64,000 bases of DNA, from positions 1 to 64,000 of the forward strand of contig NZ_JAKKFI010000050.1 in the NCBI RefSeq assembly GCF_022230955.1, given 5' to 3'. The position numbers were made by a program, and so were the translations under genes. Below the pieces are notes generated by a model, which worked only from the letters and a program-made list of their open reading frames with translations, did no database searches and was not told the origin of the DNA. The stretch is from Micromonospora cabrerizensis (GTDB lineage Bacteria; Actinomycetota; Actinomycetes; Mycobacteriales; Micromonosporaceae). How positions within the stretch are numbered: the stretch's first letter is position 1; every line of letters begins with the position of its first letter. Shown here piece by piece: positions 44,488 to 53,817 of the stretch.

Positions 44488-45317
44488 GCCTTGACCGCAC
44501 CTTCCATGATCCCGCCGATGATCTGCCGGCCGAACAACACGAAGACCAATAGCAGGGGCAGCGTCGCGATCGCTGTCCCGGTGAACACCTGCGACATGTC
44601 CTGGTAGTACCCGTCCGACAGAGCCCGCAGGGAGAGCTGCACGGTGGGGTTCGCCGGGTCGTTCAGCACAGCGTACGGCCACAGGAAGTCGTTCCAGGTG
44701 GTCATGAACGTGAGCAGACCGAGTACGGCGGCGGCGGGGCGCAGCGCGGGCAGGACGACGTGCCACCAGATCCGGGCGGTGCCGCAGCCGTCCATCCGGG
44801 CCGCCTCGATCAGCTCGTCACTGACCGCCTGGCCGGCGTACTGCCGCATCATGAACACCCCGAAGCCGGTGACCAGCACCGGCACGATGACGGCGGGCAG
44901 CCGGTCGTTCCACTCGAGTTGGGTCATCAGCAGGTACAGCGGGATCACGCCGAGCTGGGTCGGCACCATCATGGTCGCGATGATGACCAGAAGCAGCGCG
45001 TTGCGCCCGCGGAACCGCAGCTTGGCGAAGGCGAACCCGGCCAGGCTGGAGAAGAACACCACGGACACGGTGACCGTGGTGGCCACGATGGTCGAGTTGA
45101 TGAGGCCGGTCAGGAAGTACGCGTCGGTGTTGTCGAACAACCGGGCGATGTTGGCTCCGAGGTTGCCGCCGGGCGTCATCGGTGGAGGCAGTTGCCCCAT
45201 CGCGTCGCTGGATCGGCTGGCCACCACGAACATCCACCAGATCGGGAAGACCGACAGGCCGGCGGCGGCGACCAGGGCCAGGTAGGTGAGCGGGCTGGCC
45301 CGCCAGAGTCGGCTCAT
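44484..45317 (-). CDS. Carbohydrate ABC transporter permease (MalG/CebG type)
   Basis: 277 residues, six helices, with the permease loop AARMDGCGTARIWWHVVLPALRPA (EAA motif) near residue 190. ATG overlaps the preceding permease stop by ATGA. Together with the second permease it forms the import channel. Confidence 0.92.
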
Positions 45318-46303
45318 CGTGGCGTTTCCTTCCGGGCGTCGGGCCCCGATCTACCGCCGAGCCGGCGCAGCAGCAGCACGTTGACCGCCGCGACGATCGC
45401 GATGAGCGCGAAGAGCAGCCAGGCCACCGCCGAGCCGTACCCGAAGTTGTAGTGCGGCGCGAACGCGTTCTCGAACATGTACATGGTCAGCGTCTGCGAC
45501 TCGCGCATCGGGCCACCGCGGATCGGGTTGGTGCCGGAGTGGAACAGCCGGGGCTCGGTGAAGAGCTGCAACCCGCCGATGGTGGCGATGATGGCGCAGA
45601 AGATGATCGTCGGCTTGAGCAGCGGCACGGTGATCGACCAGAACTGACGGGTCCGGTTGGCGCCGTCGATGGACGCCGACTCGTACAGGTCCCGGGGGAT
45701 GGCCTGCATGGCGGCCAGCAGGATCAGCGCGTTGTAGCCGGTCCACCGCCAGTCGACCATGGCCGAGATGGCGACCCAGGAGGCGAACCGGTTGGACTTC
45801 CAGCCGATCGGGTCCATCCCGACCAGGTCGAGCAACCAGTTGATCATGCCGAACTCGCGGCCGAAGATCACCCCGAACACGATCGCCACCGCGGCGGTGG
45901 ACGTGACGTTGGGGACGAGGATGGCCATCCGCCAGCCGGTGCGGGCCCGCAGGCCCCGGTTGAGCAGGTTGGCCAGCCAGAGCGCCGCCAGCAGCTGCGG
46001 GACGGTCGAGATGACGAAGATCCCCAGTGTGTTGACCAGCGCGTGCCAGAAGTCGACGTCGGCCAGCAGTCGCGTGTAGTTCTCCGCCCCGACGAACGGG
46101 TGTTCGGTGCCGAGCAGGTCCCAGTCGTGCAGCGAGACCCAGAAGGTGTACGCCAGCGGGTAGACCCCGAAGACCGCGAAGAGCAGGAAGAACGGGGCGA
46201 TGTAGAGGTACGGCGAGAGCCGGGTGTCGAGCCGGCTGAAGCGACCCGTCGGAGGCGGGGGTGCCGGTGCGACCGGCGGGCGGGCGTCGAGCTGGACGGT
46301 CAT
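45314..46303 (-). CDS. Carbohydrate ABC transporter permease (MalF/CebF type)
   Basis: 329 residues. Pro-rich 25-residue N-terminus, six helices, EAA loop YESASIDGANRTRQFWSITVPLLKP near residue 220. Coupled by overlap to the second permease. No ATPase gene is in the cluster; such importers share an MsiK-type ATPase encoded elsewhere. Confidence 0.92.
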   Translation of the reverse strand: MTVQLDARPPVAPAPPPPTGRFSRLDTRLSPYLYIAPFFLLFAVFGVYPLAYTFWVSLHDWDLLGTEHPFVGAENYTRLLADVDFWHALVNTLGIFVISTVPQLLAALWLANLLNRGLRARTGWRMAILVPNVTSTAAVAIVFGVIFGREFGMINWLLDLVGMDPIGWKSNRFASWVAISAMVDWRWTGYNALILLAAMQAIPRDLYESASIDGANRTRQFWSITVPLLKPTIIFCAIIATIGGLQLFTEPRLFHSGTNPIRGGPMRESQTLTMYMFENAFAPHYNFGYGSAVAWLLFALIAIVAAVNVLLLRRLGGRSGPDARKETPR

Positions 46304-46372
46304 GCCCGGGAACTCCTTTCGCCGTGCGGGCGGGACTCCGGTGACCGGGTCCCGCCCGCACGATCGCTCGGG

Positions 46373-47680
46373 CTACTTGGCGGCGGCCTTCTTGGCGTTG
46401 GTCACCGCGTCCGTCCAGCCCTGCGCGGGGCTGCGCTGGCCCAGCTCCACGGTCCGCACGGCGTTCTCCACCTCGGTGCGGACGGCCTGGTTCTTCGGGC
46501 CCATGTAGACGGGCTTGAGGCTCTTCGCGCCGGTGCCGAAGATCGAGCCGACGGGCGCCCCCGAGAAGTACGTGTTGGTCGCGCCGGTGATCGCCGGGTC
46601 GTCGAGCGCCTGCGGGGACGAGGGCAGCGGGCCCTTGGCCTTGAACGCGCCGATCTGACCCTTGGCGCTGGTGAGGAACTTGGCCAGCTCGATCGCCTTG
46701 GCCTGGTGCTTGCTCTGCTTCGGCACGGCGAGGTGCGACCCGCCCCAGTTGCCACCGTTGCCGGGCACCTGGGCGATGTCCCACTTGCCCTGGGCGGCCG
46801 GGCCGGCGTTGGCCTCGATGACACCGGTCATCCAGGCGGGGCAGGCGATGGTGGCGAACTTCGACTGCTTGAAGGCGGACACCCACTCCTCGGACCAGGA
46901 GCCGTACTTGCCGGAGAGGCCCGAGTCGATGATGTCCATGGTGGTGTCGTAGGCCTGTCGCACGGCCGGGTTGCTGTCGACGACCAGCTTCTCGCTGGTG
47001 TCGTAGTAGCTGTAGCCACCGCTGTTGCCGGCGGTCTGCAGCAGGATCGTGTTGAACGTGTTGGTGGCCGCGTCGAGGAAGGACGCGCCGGTCTTGGCGG
47101 CGACGAACTTCTCACCGGTGGCGATGTAGTCCGGCCAGGTCGGCCAGAGCTTGGAGACCTCGTCGCGCTCGGTGGGCAGGCCGGCCTTCTCGAAGAGGTC
47201 CTTGCGGTAGCACATCGCGATGCCGCCGACGTCGGTGCCGAGGCCGATGAGCTGCTTGCCGTCCGCGGTCAGACCGGCGTTCCACTTCCATTCGAGGAAG
47301 TTGCCCTTGAGGTCGGCGGCGCCGTGGTCCAGCAGGTTGACGAAGTTGCCGGGGTTGGCCTTGTACTCGACCAGCAGCCCCTCCTCGATGGCCACCACGT
47401 CGCCAGCGCCCCGGCCGGCGGCGAGCCACTGGGTCAGCTTCGGTGAGTACTCGTCGAGGTTGGTGCCGGTGCCGCGCTCGACGATCTTCACGTCGGGATT
47501 CGCGGCCATGTACTCCTGGTAGAGCTGCTCGTAACCGAACTGACCGAAGACGTCGACGGTCAGGGTGACCGGCCCGTCCCCGCCCTCTTCGTCGCCGCCA
47601 CCGCAGCCGGCGGTGACGAGCAGGGCGGTGGTCGCGGCGAGGGCTACCGCGGCGAGCCGGCGGCGCGGGAAGACAGCCAT
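46373..47680 (-). CDS. Sugar-binding lipoprotein (CebE-like)
   Basis: 435 residues. Signal peptide with lipobox VTAGC (AALAATTALLVTAGCGGG) gives a Cys-anchored extracellular protein; the rest is a family 1 solute-binding protein. Captures the sugar for the two permeases. AGAGAGG about 9 nt before the ATG. The upstream region holds twin operators overlapping the predicted promoter. Sugar type (cellobiose or related beta-glucoside) is inferred from the GH1 gene. Confidence 0.9.
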   Translation of the reverse strand: MAVFPRRRLAAVALAATTALLVTAGCGGGDEEGGDGPVTLTVDVFGQFGYEQLYQEYMAANPDVKIVERGTGTNLDEYSPKLTQWLAAGRGAGDVVAIEEGLLVEYKANPGNFVNLLDHGAADLKGNFLEWKWNAGLTADGKQLIGLGTDVGGIAMCYRKDLFEKAGLPTERDEVSKLWPTWPDYIATGEKFVAAKTGASFLDAATNTFNTILLQTAGNSGGYSYYDTSEKLVVDSNPAVRQAYDTTMDIIDSGLSGKYGSWSEEWVSAFKQSKFATIACPAWMTGVIEANAGPAAQGKWDIAQVPGNGGNWGGSHLAVPKQSKHQAKAIELAKFLTSAKGQIGAFKAKGPLPSSPQALDDPAITGATNTYFSGAPVGSIFGTGAKSLKPVYMGPKNQAVRTEVENAVRTVELGQRSPAQGWTDAVTNAKKAAAK

Positions 47681-47726
47681 GGGTTTCGACCTCTCTCAAG
47701 GTGGTCGGGTGGTGGCAGGTAGCTAA

Positions 47727-47738
47727 GAGAGCGCTCTC
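47727..47738. promoter_or_regulatory. LacI-type operator 2 (start-site proximal)
   Basis: Perfect palindrome GAGAGCGCTCTC. On the minus strand a TTGACA at 47772-47767 and CACCCT at 47749-47744 are 17 nt apart; transcription would start at about 47737, inside this site. Confidence 0.7.
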
Positions 47739-47770
47739 ACGACAGGGTGGTGGGCGCTCCACGCCCTGTC

Positions 47771-47786
47771 AAGAGAGCGCTCTCTT
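47771..47786. promoter_or_regulatory. LacI-type operator 1 (overlaps -35)
   Basis: Perfect 16-bp palindrome AAGAGAGCGCTCTCTT, sharing two bases with TTGACA. Centres of the two operators are 46 bp apart, suiting cooperative binding. Confidence 0.75.
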
Positions 47787-47863
47787 TGATATCCCGACGT
47801 GACCCACGACGCGGACGAGGGCGCCCCCCGTCAATGGGTGACGCCCTCGTTCAGGGCCCGCGC

Positions 47864-48622
47864 TCAGTCGGGGCGCAGACCGTCCAGCAGGTTGCGGTCG
47901 CCGGCGACATCCAGCGTCTCGAAGCTCACCCGACCCCAGAGCGCCAGCAGCAGATCGCTGGCGGTGCCGCTGACCTGCGCCCGCGCGTGGTGGTCGTCGT
48001 GGTCGAAAATGGTCGCCGTGTCGAGCAGCGCCACCCCCTCGCCGCGCAGCCGCAGATACCACTCCTGGGCCGCGTCGGTCGCGGAAAGCTGCACCACCCC
48101 GTGCCAGTCGCCCGGCACGTGCCGCCGACCCGCCGGCAGCCAGGTGTCCAGAACCTCGCTCACCCCGTCGGCCGCCAGCTTCGCCTCGACCGGGTCACCG
48201 GCCCCGATGGCGAGCTGGGCGTCCCAGCGGTGCACCGCCGTCTCGTGAGCCATCCGACGCGGCCAGAAACCGGCCTTCTTCGGCTGCGGCGCCCAGTTCC
48301 ACGCCGGTGCCTCCGGGTCGACGCCGTCGAGGACGGTCAACAGCCGGTCGTACCCCTGCTGCCAGACCTGGAGCGCGCTCACGCCCGGGGCCGCATCGAG
48401 CGGCTCGCGGCGGGCCGGCTGCCCGGTCTGACCGGAGCCGACGAACGACGAGACCCACTGGTAGATGCCCGCGAGGTGCAGTGTCAGGTCGTGGACCGTC
48501 CAGCCGGGACAGGACAGCACCGGTGTCTCCGGCGGCGCCTCGGCCACCGCCGCCGCGAATGCCGGACCCTCCGCCCGGAGCGCTCCGATCCAAAAATCCT
48601 TGCTGCCCTGCAGTCTGCTCAT
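47864..48622 (-). CDS. Mycothiol-dependent maleylpyruvate isomerase-type protein (TIGR03083)
   Basis: 252 residues, DinB-like four-helix bundle plus C-terminal domain. N-terminal SCPGWTVHDLTLHLAGIYQW and MAHETAVHRWDAQLA supply the three histidines that bind metal in this superfamily. Mycothiol is the usual partner, consistent with mshA and mshD in the window; reaction unknown. ATG at 48622 is preferred: GGGAGG ends 6 nt upstream, whereas the ATG at 48628 touches it. Confidence 0.82.
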   Translation of the reverse strand: MSRLQGSKDFWIGALRAEGPAFAAAVAEAPPETPVLSCPGWTVHDLTLHLAGIYQWVSSFVGSGQTGQPARREPLDAAPGVSALQVWQQGYDRLLTVLDGVDPEAPAWNWAPQPKKAGFWPRRMAHETAVHRWDAQLAIGAGDPVEAKLAADGVSEVLDTWLPAGRRHVPGDWHGVVQLSATDAAQEWYLRLRGEGVALLDTATIFDHDDHHARAQVSGTASDLLLALWGRVSFETLDVAGDRNLLDGLRPD

Positions 48623-48691
48623 CGCCATCCTCCCGGGGGTGCCGGGCGACCAATGGGTGCCACGGCTATTACTCAGCCTAAGGTGAAGGGC

Positions 48692-49774
48692 GTGCCAGAC
48701 GCCTCCGCCCAGCCGACAACCGCTGCCGATCGTGCCATCCCTGGTCCACTGGCCAGCTACACGACTCTAGGGATGGGTGGGTCGGCCGCGCGGGTCGTGA
48801 CCGCCGGCAGTGCCGAAGAGATCATCCGGGCGGTTCGAGCCGTGGACGAGCAGATCCTGATCCTGGCCGGTGGCAGCAACGTGGTGATCGGCGATTCCGG
48901 CTTCCCCGGCACCGTCGTCCTGGTGCGTTCCCGGGGCCTGCGCGTCGTCGCGGAGGACGCCGGGTCGGTCACCGTCCGGGTCGAGGCCGGCGAGCCGTGG
49001 GACGACCTCGTCGCCGCCACGGTCGCCAACGGCTGGGCCGGCCTGGAGTGCCTCTCCGGCATCCCCGGCTCGACCGGCGCAACCCCGATCCAGAACGTCG
49101 GCGCGTACGGCCAGGAGGTCGCCGAGACGATCACCGGCGTCGAGGTGTACGACCGGGTCGACGGCACCCGCCGGATCATCCCCGCCGCCGACTGCGGGTT
49201 CGCCTACCGGGGCAGCATCTTCAAGTACGGCGACCGCTGGGTGGTGCTCTCCGTCGACTTCCGGCTCACCCGGTCCCCGCTCTCCGGGCCGGTGCGCTAC
49301 GCCGAGCTGGCCAGGGCGCTCGGTGTCGAGGTGGGCGACCAGGTGCCGCTGGCCGACGCCCGAGCGGTGGTGCTGCGGCTGCGTGCGGGCAAGGGCATGG
49401 TGCTCGACGCCACCGACCCGGACACCCGCTCCGTCGGCTCCTTCTTCACCAATCCGGTGCTCGACGGGGCGACGTACGAGCTGCTCCGGGAACGCGCCGC
49501 CGACATCGGTGACCCGCCCGCCTGGCCGGGATCCGACGGCATGGTCAAGGTGAGCGCGGCCTGGCTGATCGACAAGGCCGGCTTCACCAAGGGTCACCCC
49601 GGCCCGGGCGGGACGGCCATCTCCAGCAAGCACACGCTCGCCCTCACCAACCGCAGCGGCACCGCCCAAACCGCCGACCTGCTGGCCCTCGCCCGCGACA
49701 TTCGCGACCAGGTCCACGCCCGCTTCGGCGTGACCCTCCACCCCGAGCCAGTCCTCATCAACTGCGCCCTCTGA
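48692..49774 (+). CDS. murB: UDP-N-acetylenolpyruvoylglucosamine reductase
   Basis: 360 residues, FAD enzyme that makes UDP-MurNAc for peptidoglycan. FAD domain ILAGGSNVVIGD near residue 70 and GLECLSGIPGSTGATPIQNVGAYG near residue 118; catalytic Ser in GSFFTNP near residue 248 and Glu in HPEPVLIN at the C-terminus. Type I MurB length. TAAGGT, 7 nt, GTG at 48692: leaderless. Confidence 0.95.
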   Translation: MPDASAQPTTAADRAIPGPLASYTTLGMGGSAARVVTAGSAEEIIRAVRAVDEQILILAGGSNVVIGDSGFPGTVVLVRSRGLRVVAEDAGSVTVRVEAGEPWDDLVAATVANGWAGLECLSGIPGSTGATPIQNVGAYGQEVAETITGVEVYDRVDGTRRIIPAADCGFAYRGSIFKYGDRWVVLSVDFRLTRSPLSGPVRYAELARALGVEVGDQVPLADARAVVLRLRAGKGMVLDATDPDTRSVGSFFTNPVLDGATYELLRERAADIGDPPAWPGSDGMVKVSAAWLIDKAGFTKGHPGPGGTAISSKHTLALTNRSGTAQTADLLALARDIRDQVHARFGVTLHPEPVLINCAL

Positions 49775-49784
49775 CCAGCTCGGG

Positions 49785-50573
49785 TCAGGGGAGGGGCCAG
49801 GGGAGGGTTACCTCGCCCTGGCGCCAGCGGCTGGGCCTGTCGAGGATGGGCCAGCCCGTCTCGCGGAGGCGGCTCACCGCTCTGAGCCAGCGTTGACGGG
49901 GGCCGAAGGTGGCGTACGGGGCGGCGGCCTGCCAGGCGCCGTCCAGGGCGCGGATCAGGTCGTGCACCGGCTCACCGGGAACGTTGCGGTGGATCAGCGC
50001 CTTCGGTAGGCGCTCGGCCAGCTCTGCGGGGCTGCCCAGCGTGGTGAGCTTCGCGGCGAGGGTCAGCGTCCGGGGGCCGTGGGCGTCGATCAGCAGCCAA
50101 CTGGCGAGGCGACCCAACTCGTCGCACGTGCCCTCGACGAGTGCCCCACCCGGGGCGAGCGCGGCGGTCATCGTCCGCCAGGCGTCCGGCACCTCGCTCT
50201 CGTCGTACTGTCGGAGCACGTTGAACGCGCGGACCAGCACCGGCCGGAGCCCGGCCAGCTCGAACCCACCCCGGGCGAACGTGAGGCCGGGTGGGTCGGC
50301 GGCCGGCGCCGCAGCGGCCACCCGGGCCGGGTCGATCTCCAACCCCACCAGCCGTACGTCGGGACGCACCCCCGCCGCCAGCCGGGCGCGCAGTTCCACA
50401 GCGGTCACCGGGGTGGCGCCGTAGCCGAGGTCGACCACCAGCGGGTCGGCCGCAGCCGACAGCCGGTCGGCGCAGGTGGCGACGATCCAGTTGTCCACCC
50501 GACGGAGCCGGTTCGGGTTGGTCGTGCCCCGGGTGACCACGCCGACCGGCCGATGCCGCGCCACGCCGCTCAT
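49785..50573 (-). CDS. Class I SAM-dependent methyltransferase-like protein
   Basis: 262 residues. SAM motif I is VVDLGYGATPVTAVEL near residue 43, motif II LVGLEIDPARVAAA near residue 75. No known substrate pattern. ATG 50573 follows TAGGGC at 5 nt. The upstream 52-bp repeat separates it from the SDR gene. Convergent with murB, 10 nt apart. Confidence 0.75.
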   Translation of the reverse strand: MSGVARHRPVGVVTRGTTNPNRLRRVDNWIVATCADRLSAAADPLVVDLGYGATPVTAVELRARLAAGVRPDVRLVGLEIDPARVAAAAPAADPPGLTFARGGFELAGLRPVLVRAFNVLRQYDESEVPDAWRTMTAALAPGGALVEGTCDELGRLASWLLIDAHGPRTLTLAAKLTTLGSPAELAERLPKALIHRNVPGEPVHDLIRALDGAWQAAAPYATFGPRQRWLRAVSRLRETGWPILDRPSRWRQGEVTLPWPLP

Positions 50574-50593
50574 CGCCGGCCCTACTGCCCGTC

Positions 50594-50646
50594 CCTCTGT
50601 TCGCGACTGCGGGGCTCGCAAGACCGGCTCACTCCTCGCGCTTCAC
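50594..50646 (-). repeat. 52-bp dispersed intergenic repeat, copy 2
   Basis: Minus-strand copy of the element at 23884-23935: begins GTGAAGCGCGAGGAGTGAGC, where TGA is the SDR stop codon, and ends GCGAACAGAGG 21 nt before the methyltransferase ATG. Same orientation and placement as copy 1. Confidence 0.8.
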
Positions 50647-51410
50647 TGGCCGACTCGGTGCACCTTGTGCTGGGCCGCCTGCGCCCGTGGCCGAACCACC
50701 AGCCGGTCGATGTTGACGTGCTCGGGGCGGGTGGCGCACCAGGCGATGCAGTCGGCGACGTCCTCGGCGACCAGCGGCCCCGGCACCCCGGCGTAGACGG
50801 CGGCCGCCCGTTCCGCGTCCCCCTCGAAGCGGACCAGCCCGAACTCGTCGGTCTTCACCATGCCCGGGTCGATCTCGATCACCCGCAGCGGTCGGCCGCA
50901 CAGCTCCAGGCGGAGCGTGCCGGCGATGGCGGTCTGCGCGTGCTTCGCCGCCGTGTAGCCGCCCCCACCTTCGTAGACGGTCAGGCCGGCGGTGGAGGAG
51001 ACCACCACGATGGTGCCGGAACCGGACGCCTCCAGCGCGGGCAGCAGCGCCTGGGTGACCCGCAGCGTGCCGAGCACGTTGACGTCGTACATCCACTGCC
51101 AGTCGGCGACCGAGCCGGACTCCACCGGGTCCAGTCCGCGTGCCCCGCCAGCGTTGTTGACCAGCAGGGTGACCGGCCCGGGTGCCTGGGCGGCGGCCTC
51201 GGCCAGCGCGGCCACCGACTCGTCCGAGGTGATGTCGCAGGTCACCGCGGTGGCCTGCCCGCCGGCGGCGGTGATCTCGGCGACCAGGTCGGTGAGGCGT
51301 TCGGCGCGGCGGGCGGCGGCGAGCACGTGGAAGCCCTCGGCGGCGAGCCGGCGGGCGGTGGCCGCGCCGATCCCGCTGGATGCTCCGGTGACGATGGCGA
51401 CAGAGGTCAT
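50643..51410 (-). CDS. Short-chain dehydrogenase/reductase
   Basis: 255 residues, classical [14 protein letters not shown] near residue 9, NNAGG near residue 86, catalytic Ser in [16 protein letters not shown] near residue 152. Corresponds by position to Rv0484c. ATG 51410 is preceded by GACAAT at 6 nt or GGGGAA directly. Substrate unknown. Confidence 0.85.
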   Translation of the reverse strand: MTSVAIVTGASSGIGAATARRLAAEGFHVLAAARRAERLTDLVAEITAAGGQATAVTCDITSDESVAALAEAAAQAPGPVTLLVNNAGGARGLDPVESGSVADWQWMYDVNVLGTLRVTQALLPALEASGSGTIVVVSSTAGLTVYEGGGGYTAAKHAQTAIAGTLRLELCGRPLRVIEIDPGMVKTDEFGLVRFEGDAERAAAVYAGVPGPLVAEDVADCIAWCATRPEHVNIDRLVVRPRAQAAQHKVHRVGQ

Positions 51411-51613
51411 TTCCCCATTGTCCCCTGGTCGCACGGTCCGCTCCGACCGGGCGCGGGGGTAGCCATCGACGGCGTCCGGTGATGAGGTCCGTCACCCGTG
51501 GGGGCCGCGCCGGGAATTTCCGAAGCCCGATGGGGAAGATGACATCCGGCGTACAGGTTGACCGAGAAGCGCCGGTCGTGCGGGACGGCATCAACCGTGG
51601 CAAAGGAGCGGAT

Positions 51614-52978
51614 GTGGCGGAAATGCACACCGGTGTCGGGCGTCAGCGAGGTGCCCAACCGTGGCCCCGGCCGCGCCGCATCGCCACCCTGTCGGTACAC
51701 ACCTCCCCCCTGCACCAACCCGGCACGGGCGACGCCGGTGGGATGAACGTCTACATCCTCGAAGTCGCCCGGCGGCTCGCCGAGGCCAACGTCGAGGTGG
51801 AGATCTTCACCCGGGCCACCTCCGGCGACCTCCCCCCGGTGGTCGAGATGGCGCCCGGCGTGCAGGTCCGGCACATCACCTCCGGGCCCCTGGAGGGCCT
51901 CACCAAGGAGGAGTTGCCCGGCCAGCTCTGCGCCTTCACCGCCGGGGTGCTGCGCGCCGAGGCGTCCCGCCCGCCCGGGCACTACGACCTGATCCACTCC
52001 CACTACTGGCTTTCCGGCCAGGTCGGCTGGCTGGCCAAGGAGCGGTGGGGTGTGCCGCTGGTGCACACCGCGCACACCCTCGCGAAGGTCAAGAACGCCC
52101 AGCTCGCGGCCGGTGACCGACCAGAGCCGAAGGCCCGGGTGATCGGCGAGGAGCAGGTGGTCGCCGAGGCGGACCGGCTGGTCGCCAACACCCGGTTCGA
52201 GGCCAGCGACCTCCTCGACCGGTACGACGCCGACCCTGCCCGGGTGTCCGTCGTACAGCCGGGTGTCGATCTGGGTCGGTTCCGGCCCGCGCCGGGCGAG
52301 CGGTCCGCGGCTGCCCGCGAGGCCCGCCGCCGGCTGGGGTTGCCGGCCGAGGGGTACGTCGTTGCCTTCGTCGGTCGGATCCAGCCGCTGAAGGCCCCCG
52401 ACGTGCTGATCCGCGCGGTTGCCGCCCTGCGCGAGCGTGACCCGGCACTGGCCGACCAGGTGACCGTGGTGATCTGCGGCGGGCCCAGCGGCAGCGGCCT
52501 GGACCGGCCGACCGCCCTGATCGAGCTGGCCGGCACGCTCGGTGTCGCCGACGGGGTGCGGTTCCTGCCCCCGCTCACCGGCGACGACCTGCCCGCGCTG
52601 TACCGGGCCGCCGACCTGGTCGCGGTGCCGTCACACAACGAGTCGTTCGGGCTGGTCGCCCTGGAGGCGCAGGCCTGCGGTACGCCGGTGCTGGCCGCCG
52701 CCGTCGGAGGACTGGTCACCGCCGTACGGGATCAGGTGAGCGGCGTCCTGATCGACGGCCACGACCCGGTCGACTGGGCCCGTGCGCTGGGCCGTCTGCT
52801 GCCGGACCGGGCACTGCGGGCGGTGCTGGCCCGCGGCGCCGAGCAGCACGCGCGGCAGTTCTCCTGGGACCGCACCGTCACCGGCCTGCTCGGGGTGTAC
52901 GGCGAGGCGATCGCCGCGCACCGAGCCCGACTCGCCGCGGACCTGGCGTGTGATCCGGCGCTCTCCTGCTCCTGGTGA
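51614..52978 (+). CDS. mshA: D-inositol-3-phosphate glycosyltransferase
   Basis: 454 residues, GT4 enzyme that adds GlcNAc to 1L-inositol 3-phosphate, first step of mycothiol synthesis. MshA marks: [22 protein letters not shown] near residue 24, [38 protein letters not shown] and [19 protein letters not shown] at 51614 has AAAGGAG 5 nt upstream; the open frame extends upstream without a better start. A GGTGACCG/CGGTCGCC hairpin at its end (52974-52996) may stop transcription. Confidence 0.95.
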   Translation: MAEMHTGVGRQRGAQPWPRPRRIATLSVHTSPLHQPGTGDAGGMNVYILEVARRLAEANVEVEIFTRATSGDLPPVVEMAPGVQVRHITSGPLEGLTKEELPGQLCAFTAGVLRAEASRPPGHYDLIHSHYWLSGQVGWLAKERWGVPLVHTAHTLAKVKNAQLAAGDRPEPKARVIGEEQVVAEADRLVANTRFEASDLLDRYDADPARVSVVQPGVDLGRFRPAPGERSAAAREARRRLGLPAEGYVVAFVGRIQPLKAPDVLIRAVAALRERDPALADQVTVVICGGPSGSGLDRPTALIELAGTLGVADGVRFLPPLTGDDLPALYRAADLVAVPSHNESFGLVALEAQACGTPVLAAAVGGLVTAVRDQVSGVLIDGHDPVDWARALGRLLPDRALRAVLARGAEQHARQFSWDRTVTGLLGVYGEAIAAHRARLAADLACDPALSCSW

Positions 52979-53035
52979 CCGCCTGCGCCGGTCGCCAACC
53001 GGTGCGTGGGCCGGGTCGGTCGTAGAGTGGGTCCG

Positions 53036-53551
53036 GTGAGCCCGAAGAGCGATCTTGCGTCCCTGATCGAGTCGGTCTGTGCCGAGCGTGACCTGGCCTG
53101 GGAGTCGACCGGCCCCGGCTCGTACGCGGTGACCCTGCCGGGCACCCACAAGCTCAAGACGATCTGCAACCTGATCGTCGGCGAGCACGCGCTGCGCATC
53201 GAGGCGTTCGTGATGCGCCAACCGGACGAGCGCCGCGAGGAGCTGTGGGCCTGGCTGTTGCAGCGCAACGCGCGCATGTACGGCGTCTCCTTCTCCACCG
53301 ACGCGGTCGGCGACGTGTACCTGACCGGGCGGGTCAACCCGGCCGGCGTGGACGCCGACGAGTTGGACCGGCTGCTCGGTTCCGTGCTCACCTACTCCGA
53401 CGAGTCGTTCGACACGATGCTGGAGATCGGCTTCGGCAGTTCGATCCGGCGGGAGTACGAGTGGCGGGTCAAGCGCGGCGAGTCGACCGCCAACCTGGCC
53501 GCGTTCGCCCATCTCTTCGAGCCCTCCGGCTCCGGCACCGACCCGGCCTGA
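53036..53551 (+). CDS. YbjN domain protein
   Basis: 171 residues, YbjN/type III secretion chaperone-like fold (SYAVTLPGTHKLKTICNLIVGEHALRIEAFV, GDVYLTGRVNPAGV). It follows mshA here as Rv0487 does in mycobacteria; function unknown. TAGAGT then 7 nt precede the GTG (leaderless). Confidence 0.85.
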   Translation: MSPKSDLASLIESVCAERDLAWESTGPGSYAVTLPGTHKLKTICNLIVGEHALRIEAFVMRQPDERREELWAWLLQRNARMYGVSFSTDAVGDVYLTGRVNPAGVDADELDRLLGSVLTYSDESFDTMLEIGFGSSIRREYEWRVKRGESTANLAAFAHLFEPSGSGTDPA

Positions 53552-53595
53552 CCCACAGCGCCGCCCACACCCTGCGCGCACGCGCCTGCGCGCCG

Positions 53596-53630
53596 CCCCG
53601 CGCCCCGCGCCCCGCGCCCCGCGCCCCGCG
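53596..53630. repeat. Heptanucleotide tandem repeat, 5 perfect copies
   Basis: CCCCGCG repeated five times without a break, directly before the palindromic element at 53631. Likely to vary in copy number. Confidence 0.85.
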
Positions 53631-53711
53631 CCATGATCGTGCTCGAACCAGGTAGTAGTGGCCTCACCGACGTGCCGATGCCACTCGATCCTGGATCGAG
53701 CACGATCATGG
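53631..53711. repeat. Dispersed palindromic element (copy 2)
   Basis: Outer perfect 16-bp inverted repeat CCATGATCGTGCTCGA (53631-53646) with 53696-53711, and nested pairings CCAGG/CCTGG and AGTGGC/GCCACT. Related to the element at 8015-8090. In the 266-bp gap between the YbjN gene and the Rho_N gene; nothing else is seen there. Confidence 0.7.
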
Positions 53712-53817
53712 CGAGCCGACGGTGGTTCGGACTGCTCCTGACGGGTATGCCGCACCGCGCGGTGCGGCAAGGGACCCCCGCGCGCCGAGGACGGAGTGTC
53801 AAGGAGCGGAGCGTCCC

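Noticed and set aside
45452..47446. Plus-strand open frame of over 600 codons opposite the sugar transporter genes
   Set aside because: Antisense to recognisable permease and binding-protein genes; composition is low-complexity Gly/Arg/Val. Similar long antisense frames at 5284-7128, 11037-12359, 37582-39100 and 59750-61088 were rejected for the same reason.
51411..51613. Riboswitch or tRNA between the SDR and mshA
   Set aside because: No cloverleaf or known aptamer sequence was found by eye; the stretch is an ordinary divergent promoter region.
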